A DNA stretch of 64,000 bases from JADGRF01 sp035274465. Lineage in GTDB: Bacteria > Myxococcota_A > Polyangia > Polyangiales > JAFGIB01. The notes beneath the pieces were generated by a model. It saw only the letters and a program-made list of their open reading frames with translations, was not told where the DNA came from and did no database searches. A program made the position numbers and the translations under genes. Positions 1-8,207 of the stretch are shown here, one piece after another (within the stretch, counting starts at the first letter, position 1; each line of letters opens with the position of its first letter). Location of the stretch: contig DATEOF010000467.1 in assembly GCA_035274465.1 (NCBI GenBank), positions 1-64,000 on the forward strand, read 5' to 3'.

Positions 1-506
1 GCCGCTGGCGGCGGGGGCGGGGCCTGCAGCTGCTCGGCCGTGGGAGCGCTCGGCACACTGCTCGCGCTCCGCAGGAGCTCTGTCACCACCTCTCGCACCT
101 TGAGCGCCAGAGTGCGCTCGAGGGCCGGCCCGCGCTCACCCGGCACGCGCACCACCTCGACCAGTGCGCGACCCTCGCGCTCTCCGACCACGTACAGGAG
201 CACCACGCCCGAGGGGCGGTTCAGCGGCGGATCGAGCCAGACGCTCGCGAGGGCGTGCTGGCTGCGCGCCAGGGCGGTTCCAGCCTCGATTTGCGCGGAC
301 GGGGTCGCCGCCAACGGCTGCACGATGCGCTCCGGCTCGGCCAGGCCGATGAGCTGAATGCGGAGCGCGCTCAGGAAGCCGCCGTGGGAGCCCGGCGGCT
401 CCACCACCAGGAGCCGCGGATCGGCGGCGTGGGCCCCACGCGCCCACAGTCCCACCAGGCAGCATGCCAGCGCCCATCCCCGGAGGACGGCTCGAATTTT
501 TTTCAT
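1..506 (-). CDS. Exported protein of unknown function, 3' end beyond the window
   Basis: The minus-strand frame opens with ATG at 506 and stays open to the left edge, giving at least 168 residues. It begins with a clear Sec signal peptide: Lys-Lys near the N-terminus, a hydrophobic stretch LACCLVGLW, and a likely cleavage after AHA (about residue 27). The visible mature part has no motif I recognise and ends in a Pro/Ala-rich stretch at the window edge. The gene is divergent from the ECF sigma factor, with only about 33 bases between the two starts, so they may share control. The ribosome-binding site is weak. The function is unknown; a periplasmic partner of the neighbouring sigma/FecR operon is a guess from position only. 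Confidence 0.7.
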   Translation of the reverse strand, partial: MKKIRAVLRGWALACCLVGLWARGAHAADPRLLVVEPPGSHGGFLSALRIQLIGLAEPERIVQPLAATPSAQIEAGTALARSQHALASVWLDPPLNRPSGVVLLYVVGEREGRALVEVVRVPGERGPALERTLALKVREVVTELLRSASSVPSAPTAEQLQAPPPPPA

Positions 507-539
507 CCCAAGCACGCGGACGTTCCACAATTCAGGTCA

Positions 540-1154
540 ATGGGCCGCGTCGTCAACCTGCTTCCCGAGTTCTCGGCGCAGGAACTAGACCAGATCGAGG
601 CGTGTCGCCAGGGCGACCGCCGCGCGCTGCAGGCCGTGTTCGTCGCCCACGCTCCCTACCTGGAGCGATTGCTGGGGCGCATGGTGGGATCGGCGGTCGA
701 AGTGGAAGATCTACTGCAGAGCACGTTTCTGGCCGCCATCCACGCCTTCCCGCGTTTCCGTGGCGAGGCCCAGGTGCGTACCTGGTTGGCACGCATCGCC
801 ATCCGCACCGCCCAGGACCGCCTGCGCAGTGCGAGCCACCGCCGCCGCTCGCAGCTGCCGGAGCTCGAGGACAGTCCCGACCCGCGCGGCATGCTCGGGG
901 CTCCCGAGTTGGAGCTGGATACGCAGCGGCGCGTGCAACGGCTTCAGGCCCACCTCGAGCGCATCGCCCCGAAGAAGCGTGTGGCGTTCGTGCTACACGT
1001 GTTCGAGGGCATGCCGATCGAAGACGTCGCCGCGTTGACCGGAGCCAGCTTGACCGCGACCAAGTCGCGCGTCTTCTGGGCCCGGCGCGAGCTGATGAAA
1101 CGCGCGCAGCGAGATCCGCTGCTGCGAGAGTATGTGACGGAGGTCGAGTCATGA
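540..1154 (+). CDS. ECF-type RNA polymerase sigma factor
   Basis: This 204-residue protein directs RNA polymerase to a specific promoter set. A region 2 is visible at about residues 25-95 (VEDLLQSTFLAAIHAF, then a helix with TWLARIAIRTAQDRLR). A region 4 helix-turn-helix is at about 140-190 (KRVAFVLHVFEGMPIEDVA, ALTGASLTATKSRVFWARREL). There is no region 1 or 3, as expected for the extracytoplasmic-function class. The ATG at 540 gives a normal ECF length; the frame is open further upstream, but that would run through the divergent gene. The stop overlaps the next start (ATGA), so it is translationally coupled to the FecR-type anti-sigma factor, its likely antagonist. Confidence 0.88.
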   Translation: MGRVVNLLPEFSAQELDQIEACRQGDRRALQAVFVAHAPYLERLLGRMVGSAVEVEDLLQSTFLAAIHAFPRFRGEAQVRTWLARIAIRTAQDRLRSASHRRRSQLPELEDSPDPRGMLGAPELELDTQRRVQRLQAHLERIAPKKRVAFVLHVFEGMPIEDVAALTGASLTATKSRVFWARRELMKRAQRDPLLREYVTEVES

Positions 1155-2377
1155 TCCGCGTTGCGTGTCTGCAGGCCACGGGTTGGCTGGCCGGACGCCG
1201 CGCCGGCTTGTCCGATGCGATTGCGCTCCGGCTCGAGGAGCACCTGGCGCACTGCGCCGACTGCTCGGCGGAGGCGATGCTCCTGGATGGGCTGCGCGAG
1301 ATCAGCGACGCCGGCGCCGCGTCCTTGCCGGCGAGCGCGCGCCAGCGAGCGGTTTTGCACGCACTCGCGCAAGCCCAGCGGCCGCTGCAGCGGTCAGCGG
1401 CGCAGCGGAGCTGGCTGATGCCGAGCGCGTTCGGCGCGCTGAGCGCGGTGGCGCTGGTGGTCTTGGCGGTGGTGCTGCGCGCGGGCTCGCCGATGGGCGA
1501 CCGCGTGTTGTCGGGCGAGCTCGAGAGTGCGGGGCGTAGCCTGCAGAGTGGTGCCGCGCTGGCAGCGGAAGCTCGGCTGCAGACGCACAACGGCGCGCGC
1601 GTCGCGCTGGCACACGCCAAGGTCGAGTTGAGCAAAGAGACGCAGGCGCGCTGGGACTCGCGCACGCGCCTCGTGCACCTCGAGCGCGGCAGCCTGGCCG
1701 CCGACGTGGATCCGACGCTCCACCAATCGTTCGGCGTCGTCACAGCACGCTTCAGCGTGCACGTGCTCGGCACCAGCTTCCAGGTCTCGCGCGAGCAGGT
1801 GAAGGTGGCGCGCGGGCGCGTGGAGGTGGTCTCGCCCCAGGGTCAGCGCCTGGCGCTGCTCGGCGCGGGCGAGAGCTGGCGCCTGCCGACGCAGGTCGCG
1901 AGCAAGCCTGTTCCCCCGGCGCCCGTCACCGCGCCGGAGCCGGTCGCGCAAGTGGCGCCCGAGGTCGCCGTGGAGCGCGTGCAGCCGAGCACGCTCGACG
2001 TCGACGCACAGCTCGAGCGTGCGCGTCAGGCGCTCGGTCAGCGCGAGGTCGGCCGCGCACAAAAGCTCCTCGGCCCGGTGCTCACAGCATCGCTTTCCGC
2101 CAAGCAGCGTGCCGAGGCCTGGACCCTTCAGGCAGAGTGTGCGCTCGTGGCTGGTGATTCGCGTGCCGCCGAGGCGGCATACGCGCGGGTGGCCCAGCGC
2201 TTCGCAGCGCTGCCCGCAGGCGAGAACGCTGCCTTCGCGGCGGCGCGGCTCTCGGCGGACCGCAACTCGGAGCGCGGCCTGGTGCGCTACCTGGCGCGCT
2301 ATCCACACGGTCGCTTCGTCAAGGAAGCCAACGCACGCTTGCGCGAGCTGCGCGGAGCCGTACCCCCGCAGCCATGA
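1151..2377 (+). CDS. FecR-type membrane anti-sigma factor with TPR-like C-terminus
   Basis: This 408-residue protein probably restrains the ECF sigma factor encoded just upstream. The N-terminal cytoplasmic part carries an HxxxCxxC zinc-finger-like motif (His31, Cys35, Cys38) as in ZAS anti-sigma factors. One transmembrane helix follows at about 91-110. A FecR-like periplasmic domain lies at about 115-265, with the phrases LVHLERGSLAADVD and FSVHVLGTSFQVS. After a Pro/Ala linker (about 255-280) the tail resembles tetratricopeptide helices (AEAWTLQAECALVAGD, SRAAEAAYARV). The start overlaps the sigma stop and the stop overlaps the next gene's start, so the three genes form one unit. The mix of ZAS motif, FecR domain and TPR-like tail is seen directly; the signal it senses is unknown. 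Confidence 0.82.
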   Translation: MIRVACLQATGWLAGRRAGLSDAIALRLEEHLAHCADCSAEAMLLDGLREISDAGAASLPASARQRAVLHALAQAQRPLQRSAAQRSWLMPSAFGALSAVALVVLAVVLRAGSPMGDRVLSGELESAGRSLQSGAALAAEARLQTHNGARVALAHAKVELSKETQARWDSRTRLVHLERGSLAADVDPTLHQSFGVVTARFSVHVLGTSFQVSREQVKVARGRVEVVSPQGQRLALLGAGESWRLPTQVASKPVPPAPVTAPEPVAQVAPEVAVERVQPSTLDVDAQLERARQALGQREVGRAQKLLGPVLTASLSAKQRAEAWTLQAECALVAGDSRAAEAAYARVAQRFAALPAGENAAFAAARLSADRNSERGLVRYLARYPHGRFVKEANARLRELRGAVPPQP

Positions 2378-3216
2378 GCGGCGGGCACCAGGTCGTTCTT
2401 CGAAGCTTCGTGCTCTGGCTGCTGGTCGCGGCCTGTGAGCCGGGCACGTGGGTCGACCTGGGCCACGACACGACCGATACCCGTCCGCGCGACGCACAGG
2501 TCGACGCGCGTGCGCCCGAAGACTCCGGCGCGGATGCCAGTACGGACGCGCAACGGGCCGACGGCGCGGTCGCGCCGGTCGCGCGCTGCGGCAAGGGCCC
2601 GTGTGCCTGCGACGACGGCCTGGACAACGACGGCGACGGCTTGATCGACGGCCTCGACCCCGAGTGCACGGGTGTGCTCGACGAAGACGAGTCGAGCTTC
2701 GCCACCGGCAGGCAGAGCAAGACCAAGAGCTGCCGCGATTGCTTCTGGGACGAGGACATGGGTACGGGCAACGACGCCTGCCGCTACGCGAGCGCGTGCC
2801 TCCGCGGCGCCTCGCCGGCCGGCAACGGCAGCTGTTCGAGCTGTCAGGTCAGCACCGCGTGCGTCGATACCTGCGCCGCGCGTACCCCGAGCGGCTGTGA
2901 CTGCTTCGGCTGCTGCGACATCACGAAGCCCGACGGCAGCATGGTGACGATCGAGCTGAACGAGCACTGTTCGCTGGCACCGGACAAGCTGACCGACCCC
3001 AAGGCGTGTCCGCCCTGCAAGAAGAGCTCGCAGTGCGGCAACCCGTGTGGCCGCTGCGAGCTCTGCCCGGGCCGGACGCTGGCCGATCTACCCGCCGATT
3101 GCGCCATGAGCACCGAGTTTCGCTGCGAAGAGGGCCAGAAGCCCTGCGGCAGCTCGAGCGACTGCACAGTGGATCAATATTGTCAGCAAGGCTGCTGCTA
3201 CGGGCTGTTGCTCTGA
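2374..3216 (+). CDS. Cysteine-rich lipoprotein with Asp-rich DNDGDG motif
   Basis: This 280-residue exported lipoprotein has a signal sequence ending in the lipobox LVAAC, so it should be lipidated at about Cys22. The mature part has an Asp-rich segment with DDGLDNDGDGLIDG followed by DPECTG, a calcium-binding-like phrase common in large myxobacterial surface proteins. A long disulfide-type cysteine-rich region follows at about 110-280, with many CxxC and CC pairs. Its ATG overlaps the anti-sigma stop, which makes it the third gene of the sigma operon. It is therefore a candidate signal sensor or effector of that system. No enzymatic motif is visible. Confidence 0.75.
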   Translation: MSGGHQVVLRSFVLWLLVAACEPGTWVDLGHDTTDTRPRDAQVDARAPEDSGADASTDAQRADGAVAPVARCGKGPCACDDGLDNDGDGLIDGLDPECTGVLDEDESSFATGRQSKTKSCRDCFWDEDMGTGNDACRYASACLRGASPAGNGSCSSCQVSTACVDTCAARTPSGCDCFGCCDITKPDGSMVTIELNEHCSLAPDKLTDPKACPPCKKSSQCGNPCGRCELCPGRTLADLPADCAMSTEFRCEEGQKPCGSSSDCTVDQYCQQGCCYGLLL

Positions 3217-3257
3217 GACGGGTGGTCCGCTGCGGCACGAGCAATTGCTCGGTCGCA

Positions 3258-3279
3258 CAAACCCGTACCCCCGGGTTTG
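3258..3279 (+). terminator. Possible terminator hairpin after the sigma operon
   Basis: A perfect 8-bp inverted repeat (CAAACCCG / CGGGTTTG, six-base loop) sits 42 bases after the lipoprotein stop. No T-run follows, so intrinsic termination is uncertain; it may only protect the transcript end. Confidence 0.4.
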
Positions 3280-3339
3280 CGCGCGGCCCCGCGGATGGGC
3301 TACAGGTCACGTGACCGTTTCTGCGCAAGGAGACCCGTC

Positions 3340-4062
3340 ATGCAACAGCAGCCCGCCTTTTACGATGCTGCGCCTGTCGTAGCGCAGGCGACCCCCGACG
3401 AACGCGCCGCGTTCATCACGCGGACGTATCTGCACCTGGTCGGTGCGATCATCCTGTTCGTCGTGCTCGAGACCGCGTGGTTCGTCACTCCGGTGGCGGG
3501 TGCGGTGTTTCAGTTCCTGTCACTCAGCAAGTACATGTGGCTGCTGATCATGGCCGGCTTCGTCGGCGTCAGCTACGTCGCGGACCGCTGGGCGCAGAAC
3601 TCGACTTCGCGGCCGCTCCAATATGCCGGCCTGGGTCTGTACACGGTCCTGCAGTCGTTCCTGTTCTTGCCGTTGATCGGCATGGCGCTGATGCTCGGCG
3701 CGCAGGGCGAAGAGAACATCCTGTCCAAGGCAGCGATGATCACGCTGATGCTGTTCGTCTCGCTGACCGGCATCGTGTTCGTCACGCGCAAAGACTTCTC
3801 GTTCCTGCGCGGCATCTTGATGTTCGGTGGCCTGGCGGCGATGGGCCTGATCGTGGCGTCGATCCTGTTCGGGTTCACGCTAGGCATGTTCTTCAGCTAC
3901 GTAATGGTCGCCTTCGCCTGCGGCTACATCCTCTACGACACCTCGAACGTGATGCTGCGCTACCGCACCAGCCAGCACGTCGCCGCGGCGCTCGCGCTGT
4001 TCGCCTCGGTCATGCTGCTCTTCTGGTACGTGCTGCGGATCCTCGTCGACCGCCGTCGCTAA
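3340..4062 (+). CDS. BI-1/YccA family inner-membrane protein
   Basis: This 240-residue protein has about seven hydrophobic helices and matches the Bax inhibitor-1 / YccA family. Family members are integral membrane proteins linked in bacteria to FtsH regulation or calcium leak; the exact role here is not visible. The N-terminus TRTYLHLVGAIILFVVLE is typical, and the last helix is followed by a short basic tail (LVDRRR). ATG at 3340 is preceded by a strong AAGGAGA ribosome site and gives the usual length; an upstream in-frame start would run through intergenic sequence. The gene converges on and overlaps by four bases the unrelated minus-strand gene that follows. Confidence 0.88.
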   Translation: MQQQPAFYDAAPVVAQATPDERAAFITRTYLHLVGAIILFVVLETAWFVTPVAGAVFQFLSLSKYMWLLIMAGFVGVSYVADRWAQNSTSRPLQYAGLGLYTVLQSFLFLPLIGMALMLGAQGEENILSKAAMITLMLFVSLTGIVFVTRKDFSFLRGILMFGGLAAMGLIVASILFGFTLGMFFSYVMVAFACGYILYDTSNVMLRYRTSQHVAAALALFASVMLLFWYVLRILVDRRR

Positions 4063-4592
4063 TACGGCACCGCCACCCTGCCGTCGTCGAGCCAGACCCC
4101 GGCTTGATGCAGCAGCCTGACCAGCGTGTCGGGCGCGAGCGTCACGCCGGTGCGTTCGGTGTGCGCTTGCGGCAACCACTCGACGATCTCGACCGGCGAG
4201 GCGTGCAGCCGCATCTCGAAGGTGCCCGGCGCGAGCATGCGCATGTTCGTAATGGCGCTGCGCATGGTGCTCGCCCAGAAGCCAGTCCCTCCGACCACCA
4301 CCGCGCAGTTGGCGATGCCCTCGTCATGGTCGCGCATGATCTTCACGAGGGTGTTGCGAGCCGCGGAGCTCGGGAGACCCGCGAGATTCTTGAGCAGGTG
4401 GATGTGGCTGACCTTTTCGGGGTGCGTCTCGCGCATGCGCGCCGTGACGCGGGCCAGCTGTTCGGCCGCGGGTCCGTTGCCCGCCGTCCACCACACGATG
4501 ACCACCACGTTTTGCCACGTGCCTATCGCGCACACGCCGCGTTCCGCAGCGGCTGGGGACAGGAGCTCCTCGGGAGGACTGCTGGTAATCAT
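4059..4592 (-). CDS. Conserved hypothetical, STAS-like soluble protein
   Basis: This protein of 177 residues has no signal peptide or membrane segment. The core contains an alternating strand/helix pattern (NVVVIVWWTAG, then HIHLLKNLAGLPSSAARNTLVKIM, then CAVVVGGTGFWASTMRSAITNMRML). This recalls the STAS-like or SpoIIAA-type fold found in many uncharacterised myxobacterial proteins. No catalytic motif is recognised. It stands alone, convergent with the BI-1 gene and 41 bases upstream (in its own direction) of the SDR stop, so it is not obviously part of the next operon. Function unknown. Confidence 0.65.
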   Translation of the reverse strand: MITSSPPEELLSPAAAERGVCAIGTWQNVVVIVWWTAGNGPAAEQLARVTARMRETHPEKVSHIHLLKNLAGLPSSAARNTLVKIMRDHDEGIANCAVVVGGTGFWASTMRSAITNMRMLAPGTFEMRLHASPVEIVEWLPQAHTERTGVTLAPDTLVRLLHQAGVWLDDGRVAVPY

Positions 4593-4633
4593 CTCAATCG
4601 AGATGAAATGCTAGCCGGGCCTCGCTGGCGGGC

Positions 4634-5467
4634 TCAATGTGCGCGCCGGCCCGCCATGTCCTGACAGACTTCGCCGATCCCCGTCGCGCGCGCGACGCGC
4701 GAGGCGATCGAAGGGAAGGCCGTGAGCAGCAGCACGATCGGCTTGACCGGCAGCGAATTCACCACGACTTCCGGCTGATCGCGCTGGATGGCTCGAATCA
4801 CGGCGCGCGCGACCGACGCTGCCGTCGCCAGCCCGAAGCGCGCGGGCATGGTCGCGCCGCTGGCTCGCATGTTGTCGTGAAACATGCCCGTGTCGGGCAC
4901 GAAGCCCGGGCACACGACCGAAGCCCCCACCGCATGACCCTCGGCGTGCAAGGTCAGGCGCAGCGAACGCGTGAAGCCCACCAGCGCGTGCTTGGTGGCG
5001 GAGTAGGACTCGGTGTAGGCCGCGCCGCCCAGACCTGCGACGGACGAGATGTTGACGATGTGTCCTTCGCCGCGCGCGATCATGCCGGGCAACACGCGGC
5101 GCGCGAGTAGCATCGGTGCTCGCAGGTTCACGCGGATGGTCTCGTCGATCGCCTCGGGGTCGAGCTCGGCGAACGCCTCGGTATGCAGGACGCCGGCGTT
5201 GTTGATCAACAGATCGATGCGGCCGAACGCCTGCTCGGCGCGCTCTACCAGGTGCTCGAGTGAGTCCGTCGCCCCGAGATCGACGGGCACCGGCAGCGCG
5301 CGCACGCCGTGGGCTTCGGCGCCGCGACAGGCCTCGGACAGCGCGCCGACGCTACGTGCGGCGAGCACCAGGTGGACGCCTTGCCGGGCGAGCGCGTGGG
5401 CGATATGCACGCCGAGCCCCTTCGAGGCGCCGGTGACCAGCGCGACCTTGCCGTGCAAGTGCTTCAT
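4634..5467 (-). CDS. Short-chain dehydrogenase/reductase
   Basis: This 277-residue NAD(P)-dependent oxidoreductase shows the full classical SDR set: the dinucleotide motif TGASKGLG near residue 13, NNAG near 90, the catalytic Ser in NISSVAG, and YSATK with the Tyr/Lys pair. A late hydrophobic segment (PIVLLLTAFPS) near the C-terminus suggests membrane contact. It is the last gene of a three-gene operon and its ATG overlaps the P450 stop (ATGA). In this setting it most likely reduces or oxidises a keto or hydroxyl group on the product made by the double hotdog protein and P450; the substrate cannot be read from sequence. Confidence 0.88.
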   Translation of the reverse strand: MKHLHGKVALVTGASKGLGVHIAHALARQGVHLVLAARSVGALSEACRGAEAHGVRALPVPVDLGATDSLEHLVERAEQAFGRIDLLINNAGVLHTEAFAELDPEAIDETIRVNLRAPMLLARRVLPGMIARGEGHIVNISSVAGLGGAAYTESYSATKHALVGFTRSLRLTLHAEGHAVGASVVCPGFVPDTGMFHDNMRASGATMPARFGLATAASVARAVIRAIQRDQPEVVVNSLPVKPIVLLLTAFPSIASRVARATGIGEVCQDMAGRRAH

Positions 5468-6936
5468 GACCGGGCTCCTTCGGCGACGCCACTTCGCTGC
5501 CTGCGGGTGTGGACGTCGCCGCCGCGGGCTGCGAAGCGCAGGCGCACGCCGACGGGTTGCATGGTGAAGTCGAAGCTCTCGGTTACCGAGGCTTCGTCGT
5601 AGTCTGCGCGGATCTCGAACTTGCGCAGGACCATCGACAGCACGAGCGCGCACTCCACCAGCGCGAGCGCGCGGCCGGGACAGGTCCGCTGGCCGCCTCC
5701 AAACGCGAAGCTCGCGCGCGCATTGTGCGCGCGGCCGGGACACAGGCCGGCTTCTGCCGGCGAGAGCCAGCGCTCGGGCTCGAAGCGCTCGGGGTCCGTG
5801 AAGTTGCTCGGCTGCATGGCGCAGCGGCGCGTGAGCAAGAACAGCGCGGTGCCCGCGGGGACCTGCAGGTCGCCGAGCGCAACGTCGCTGCGCGCTTCCA
5901 TGAACTGCACCGGCAACACGGCGCGCAGGCGCAGCGTCTCGTGCACGATCGCCGTGATGTAGCGCAGCCTGGAGATGTCTTCGAAGGTCGTCGCGAGCTC
6001 GGCGTCGCCCAGCACTGCGTCGGCTTCCAGCTGCGCCCGCTGGCGAATCTCCGGCCGGTGCGCGAGGTAGTGCAGCGCCCACCCCAGCGTGTTGGCGGTG
6101 GTGTCTTCGCCGGCCAGCAAGAAGGTGGCGACGTTGGCTGCGACCTCGTCGTCGCTCATGCGGCTCGCCGGATCGGTGCTGTCGCGCGCTGCGAGCATCG
6201 CTTCGAGGAGCGTGCGAGGTGCCGCAGCCCGCGCGGGCTCGCACCGGAGGAGCGCCTCGGCCTCGTGGATCATCTCGAACATCACCTCGCGCACCCGGCG
6301 CTTGGAACGTTCGATGCGGTAGTCGCGCGGCAGCTTCAGGTAGCGCCAGTGAGGAAAGACGGCGTTGATGCGCTGGTTGATCGCGGCGAACAGGCAGGCC
6401 AGGTGCGCTTGCAGATCGCTGTCCGGCCGCTCGAGCGTGTTCAGATCGCGCCCGAACGCCACCTGCGACGTGACGTCGACCGTGTAGCGCTTGAGCGCAT
6501 CGAGTGGATCCACGGCTTGTCGCCGGCTCGCCGCCGCTTGCCACGAGCGTCCGAGGCGCTGCGTGATGCGCACGAGATCGGGGTGAAAATCGCGCAGCTG
6601 TCGCAGGCTGAAGCCGGGCAGGACCAGCTTGCGCATGCGCCGCCAATCGTCGCCCTCCGCGGAGAAGAGGCCGTAGCCTTCGATCTCGCGCGTGACCGTC
6701 TCGATCGGCGAGAAGCGTCGAAACGTGTCGGGTCGTTCCTGAAGCACGCGCTGAACGTGTTCGGTCTCGGCCAGCACGAGCAGTGGCTTCTTGCCCAGGC
6801 GCACCACGAAGGCGTTCCCGTACTGCTGCTGCCAGGCCTCGAGCTGGCGGTGCAACTGTCGCGGGTCGAGCTGATGGGCATTGCCGAGCAGTGGCAGCCT
6901 GGGAGGTCCGGGCAAGCTGGCGAGCGAGCGCGACAT
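5464..6936 (-). CDS. Cytochrome P450
   Basis: This 490-residue soluble P450 has all hallmark motifs: the I-helix oxygen-binding motif AGEDTT (275-280), ExxR at 333-336, PERF at 382-385, and the haem loop FGGGQRTCPG with the Cys ligand at 419. The N-terminus has the proline hinge LPGPPRLPLLGN but no membrane anchor. The layout resembles CYP102-like or fatty-acid hydroxylating bacterial P450s, though substrate cannot be assigned. Its ATG overlaps the stop of the upstream hotdog gene and its stop overlaps the SDR start, so the three proteins are made together. It needs electron partners (ferredoxin and reductase) that are not encoded nearby. Confidence 0.95.
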   Translation of the reverse strand: MSRSLASLPGPPRLPLLGNAHQLDPRQLHRQLEAWQQQYGNAFVVRLGKKPLLVLAETEHVQRVLQERPDTFRRFSPIETVTREIEGYGLFSAEGDDWRRMRKLVLPGFSLRQLRDFHPDLVRITQRLGRSWQAAASRRQAVDPLDALKRYTVDVTSQVAFGRDLNTLERPDSDLQAHLACLFAAINQRINAVFPHWRYLKLPRDYRIERSKRRVREVMFEMIHEAEALLRCEPARAAAPRTLLEAMLAARDSTDPASRMSDDEVAANVATFLLAGEDTTANTLGWALHYLAHRPEIRQRAQLEADAVLGDAELATTFEDISRLRYITAIVHETLRLRAVLPVQFMEARSDVALGDLQVPAGTALFLLTRRCAMQPSNFTDPERFEPERWLSPAEAGLCPGRAHNARASFAFGGGQRTCPGRALALVECALVLSMVLRKFEIRADYDEASVTESFDFTMQPVGVRLRFAARGGDVHTRRQRSGVAEGARS

Positions 6937-7928
6937 CAGCCTGGCTCGCTACCCGCAGGCACGCCATCCAGGACGAATTTCGCGCTGGCCACTTCGGCGC
7001 CTTCGAGCAGGCACGCGCGCATCTGCATCGCGACGCCGTCCGGCACGTCTTCGAGCACTTCGCCGTGGATCACGATCGATTGCCCCGCGAACACCAGCCG
7101 GGACGCATGGACGTCGGCGCTGCGAACGCGATAGCGAAGCTCCGGTGCGCCGCGATGGGTGCGTAGCAGCGCGCCGCCTGCGTTGGAGAACGCCTCCATC
7201 AGCACCGCCACGGGCACCGCGGGATAGAGCGGGAAGTGGCCGGCGCAGGCTTCGACCGACACGCTGGGAACCTCGCAGCGGATGCGCTGCCGATCGAGCT
7301 CGGCGACCGTCAGCTGCAGGCGCTGCCGGTAGGGGTTCTTGCGCAGGTACTCGACGGGCTCCGAGGCTGCACCTGCAGTGCGGACCGTTCGCCGCATGTC
7401 GACGCGAAACGCCGCGAACAAGCGCTGGAAGATCTTCTCGGGGACGAGCTTGTACGTTACGTCCAGTCCGAACAGTAACGTCCCGTCTCCTCGGCGGATC
7501 TCACATTCCGCTCGCGCCTGACGCCTGCCTGACTGTACACAGTGCGCATCGAGGCGCAGCGGGCTCATCTTCGAGGCTGCGCCCAGCGACTCGGATGAGC
7601 GGAGCACCGCGCGCTCCGCGAGATAGTACGAGCGGCGCTCTCGATCGCGTCGGTGCGTCGCACAGGCGACGCTGCCGAGGATCGCCATGTGCCGCCCTGC
7701 TTCGGCGGCTGCGATCTCGCCTAATTCCAGATCCACCGACTGCTCGGGGATTACCAGCGCCGAGACTCGACCTGGTTGCACGGCCTGCACGTCGCGCAGG
7801 GCGCAGTACGGCGCGCGCACCTCGATCAGGTCCACGGGTGCCGGATCAGCGGCCGATAAGTGAATGGATCCCGCCGCTTCGGTCACGGCCGAAGACGAGG
7901 CGGGGAGAGCGTCGCCCGATACTCGCAT
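6936..7928 (-). CDS. Double hotdog-fold protein (FabZ/AfsA-like)
   Basis: This 330-residue protein appears to contain two hotdog-type halves. The second (about 195-325) has the dehydratase-like motif GHFPLYPAVP (230-239) followed by LMEAFSNAG, with His231 and Glu245 placed like the catalytic His and Glu of FabZ/FabA enzymes. The first half (about 50-180) contains EAGRHMAILGSVACA and a typical strand-rich end, but lacks the GHFP motif. Tandem hotdogs occur in AfsA-type butyrolactone synthases and in FabA-like dehydratases; I cannot choose between them. It is the first gene of the hotdog-P450-SDR operon and is divergent from the TRAP binding protein, with a perfect palindrome in between. No signal peptide is present. 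Confidence 0.65.
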   Translation of the reverse strand: MRVSGDALPASSSAVTEAAGSIHLSAADPAPVDLIEVRAPYCALRDVQAVQPGRVSALVIPEQSVDLELGEIAAAEAGRHMAILGSVACATHRRDRERRSYYLAERAVLRSSESLGAASKMSPLRLDAHCVQSGRRQARAECEIRRGDGTLLFGLDVTYKLVPEKIFQRLFAAFRVDMRRTVRTAGAASEPVEYLRKNPYRQRLQLTVAELDRQRIRCEVPSVSVEACAGHFPLYPAVPVAVLMEAFSNAGGALLRTHRGAPELRYRVRSADVHASRLVFAGQSIVIHGEVLEDVPDGVAMQMRACLLEGAEVASAKFVLDGVPAGSEPG

Positions 7929-8020
7929 GCGATCCCCTGTGGGTGAGTGAGCGCTGGGCTCACACGTTATCTCTGGAGTCGGTTAGGTAGCATACAACCC
8001 GGTGACTGCCAGGGAGAATC

Positions 8021-8041
8021 ATATGGCTCATTCAGCCATAT
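8021..8041. promoter_or_regulatory. Perfect palindrome in divergent promoter region
   Basis: ATATGGCT (8021-8028) is matched exactly by AGCCATAT (8034-8041) with a five-base centre. It lies 93 bases upstream of the hotdog gene and 167 bases upstream of the TRAP binding-protein gene, in an otherwise gene-free 279-base region. There is no T-run, so an operator is more likely than a terminator. No regulator gene is adjacent. Confidence 0.45.
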
Positions 8042-8207
8042 CGTTGGGGCACCGCGAGTCAGCCTCGTCGATCGGTCCGAATCCGGCATCTGATTGTTAG
8101 AGGCGTGCGAGTTGGCTTGCAGCCGACAGCTGCATCGCGCTTGTGAGCGCACCTGAACCAGAGCATGATGCGGCCACTCGGGGCGGTCATCGTACAAGGG
8201 GACAGTC

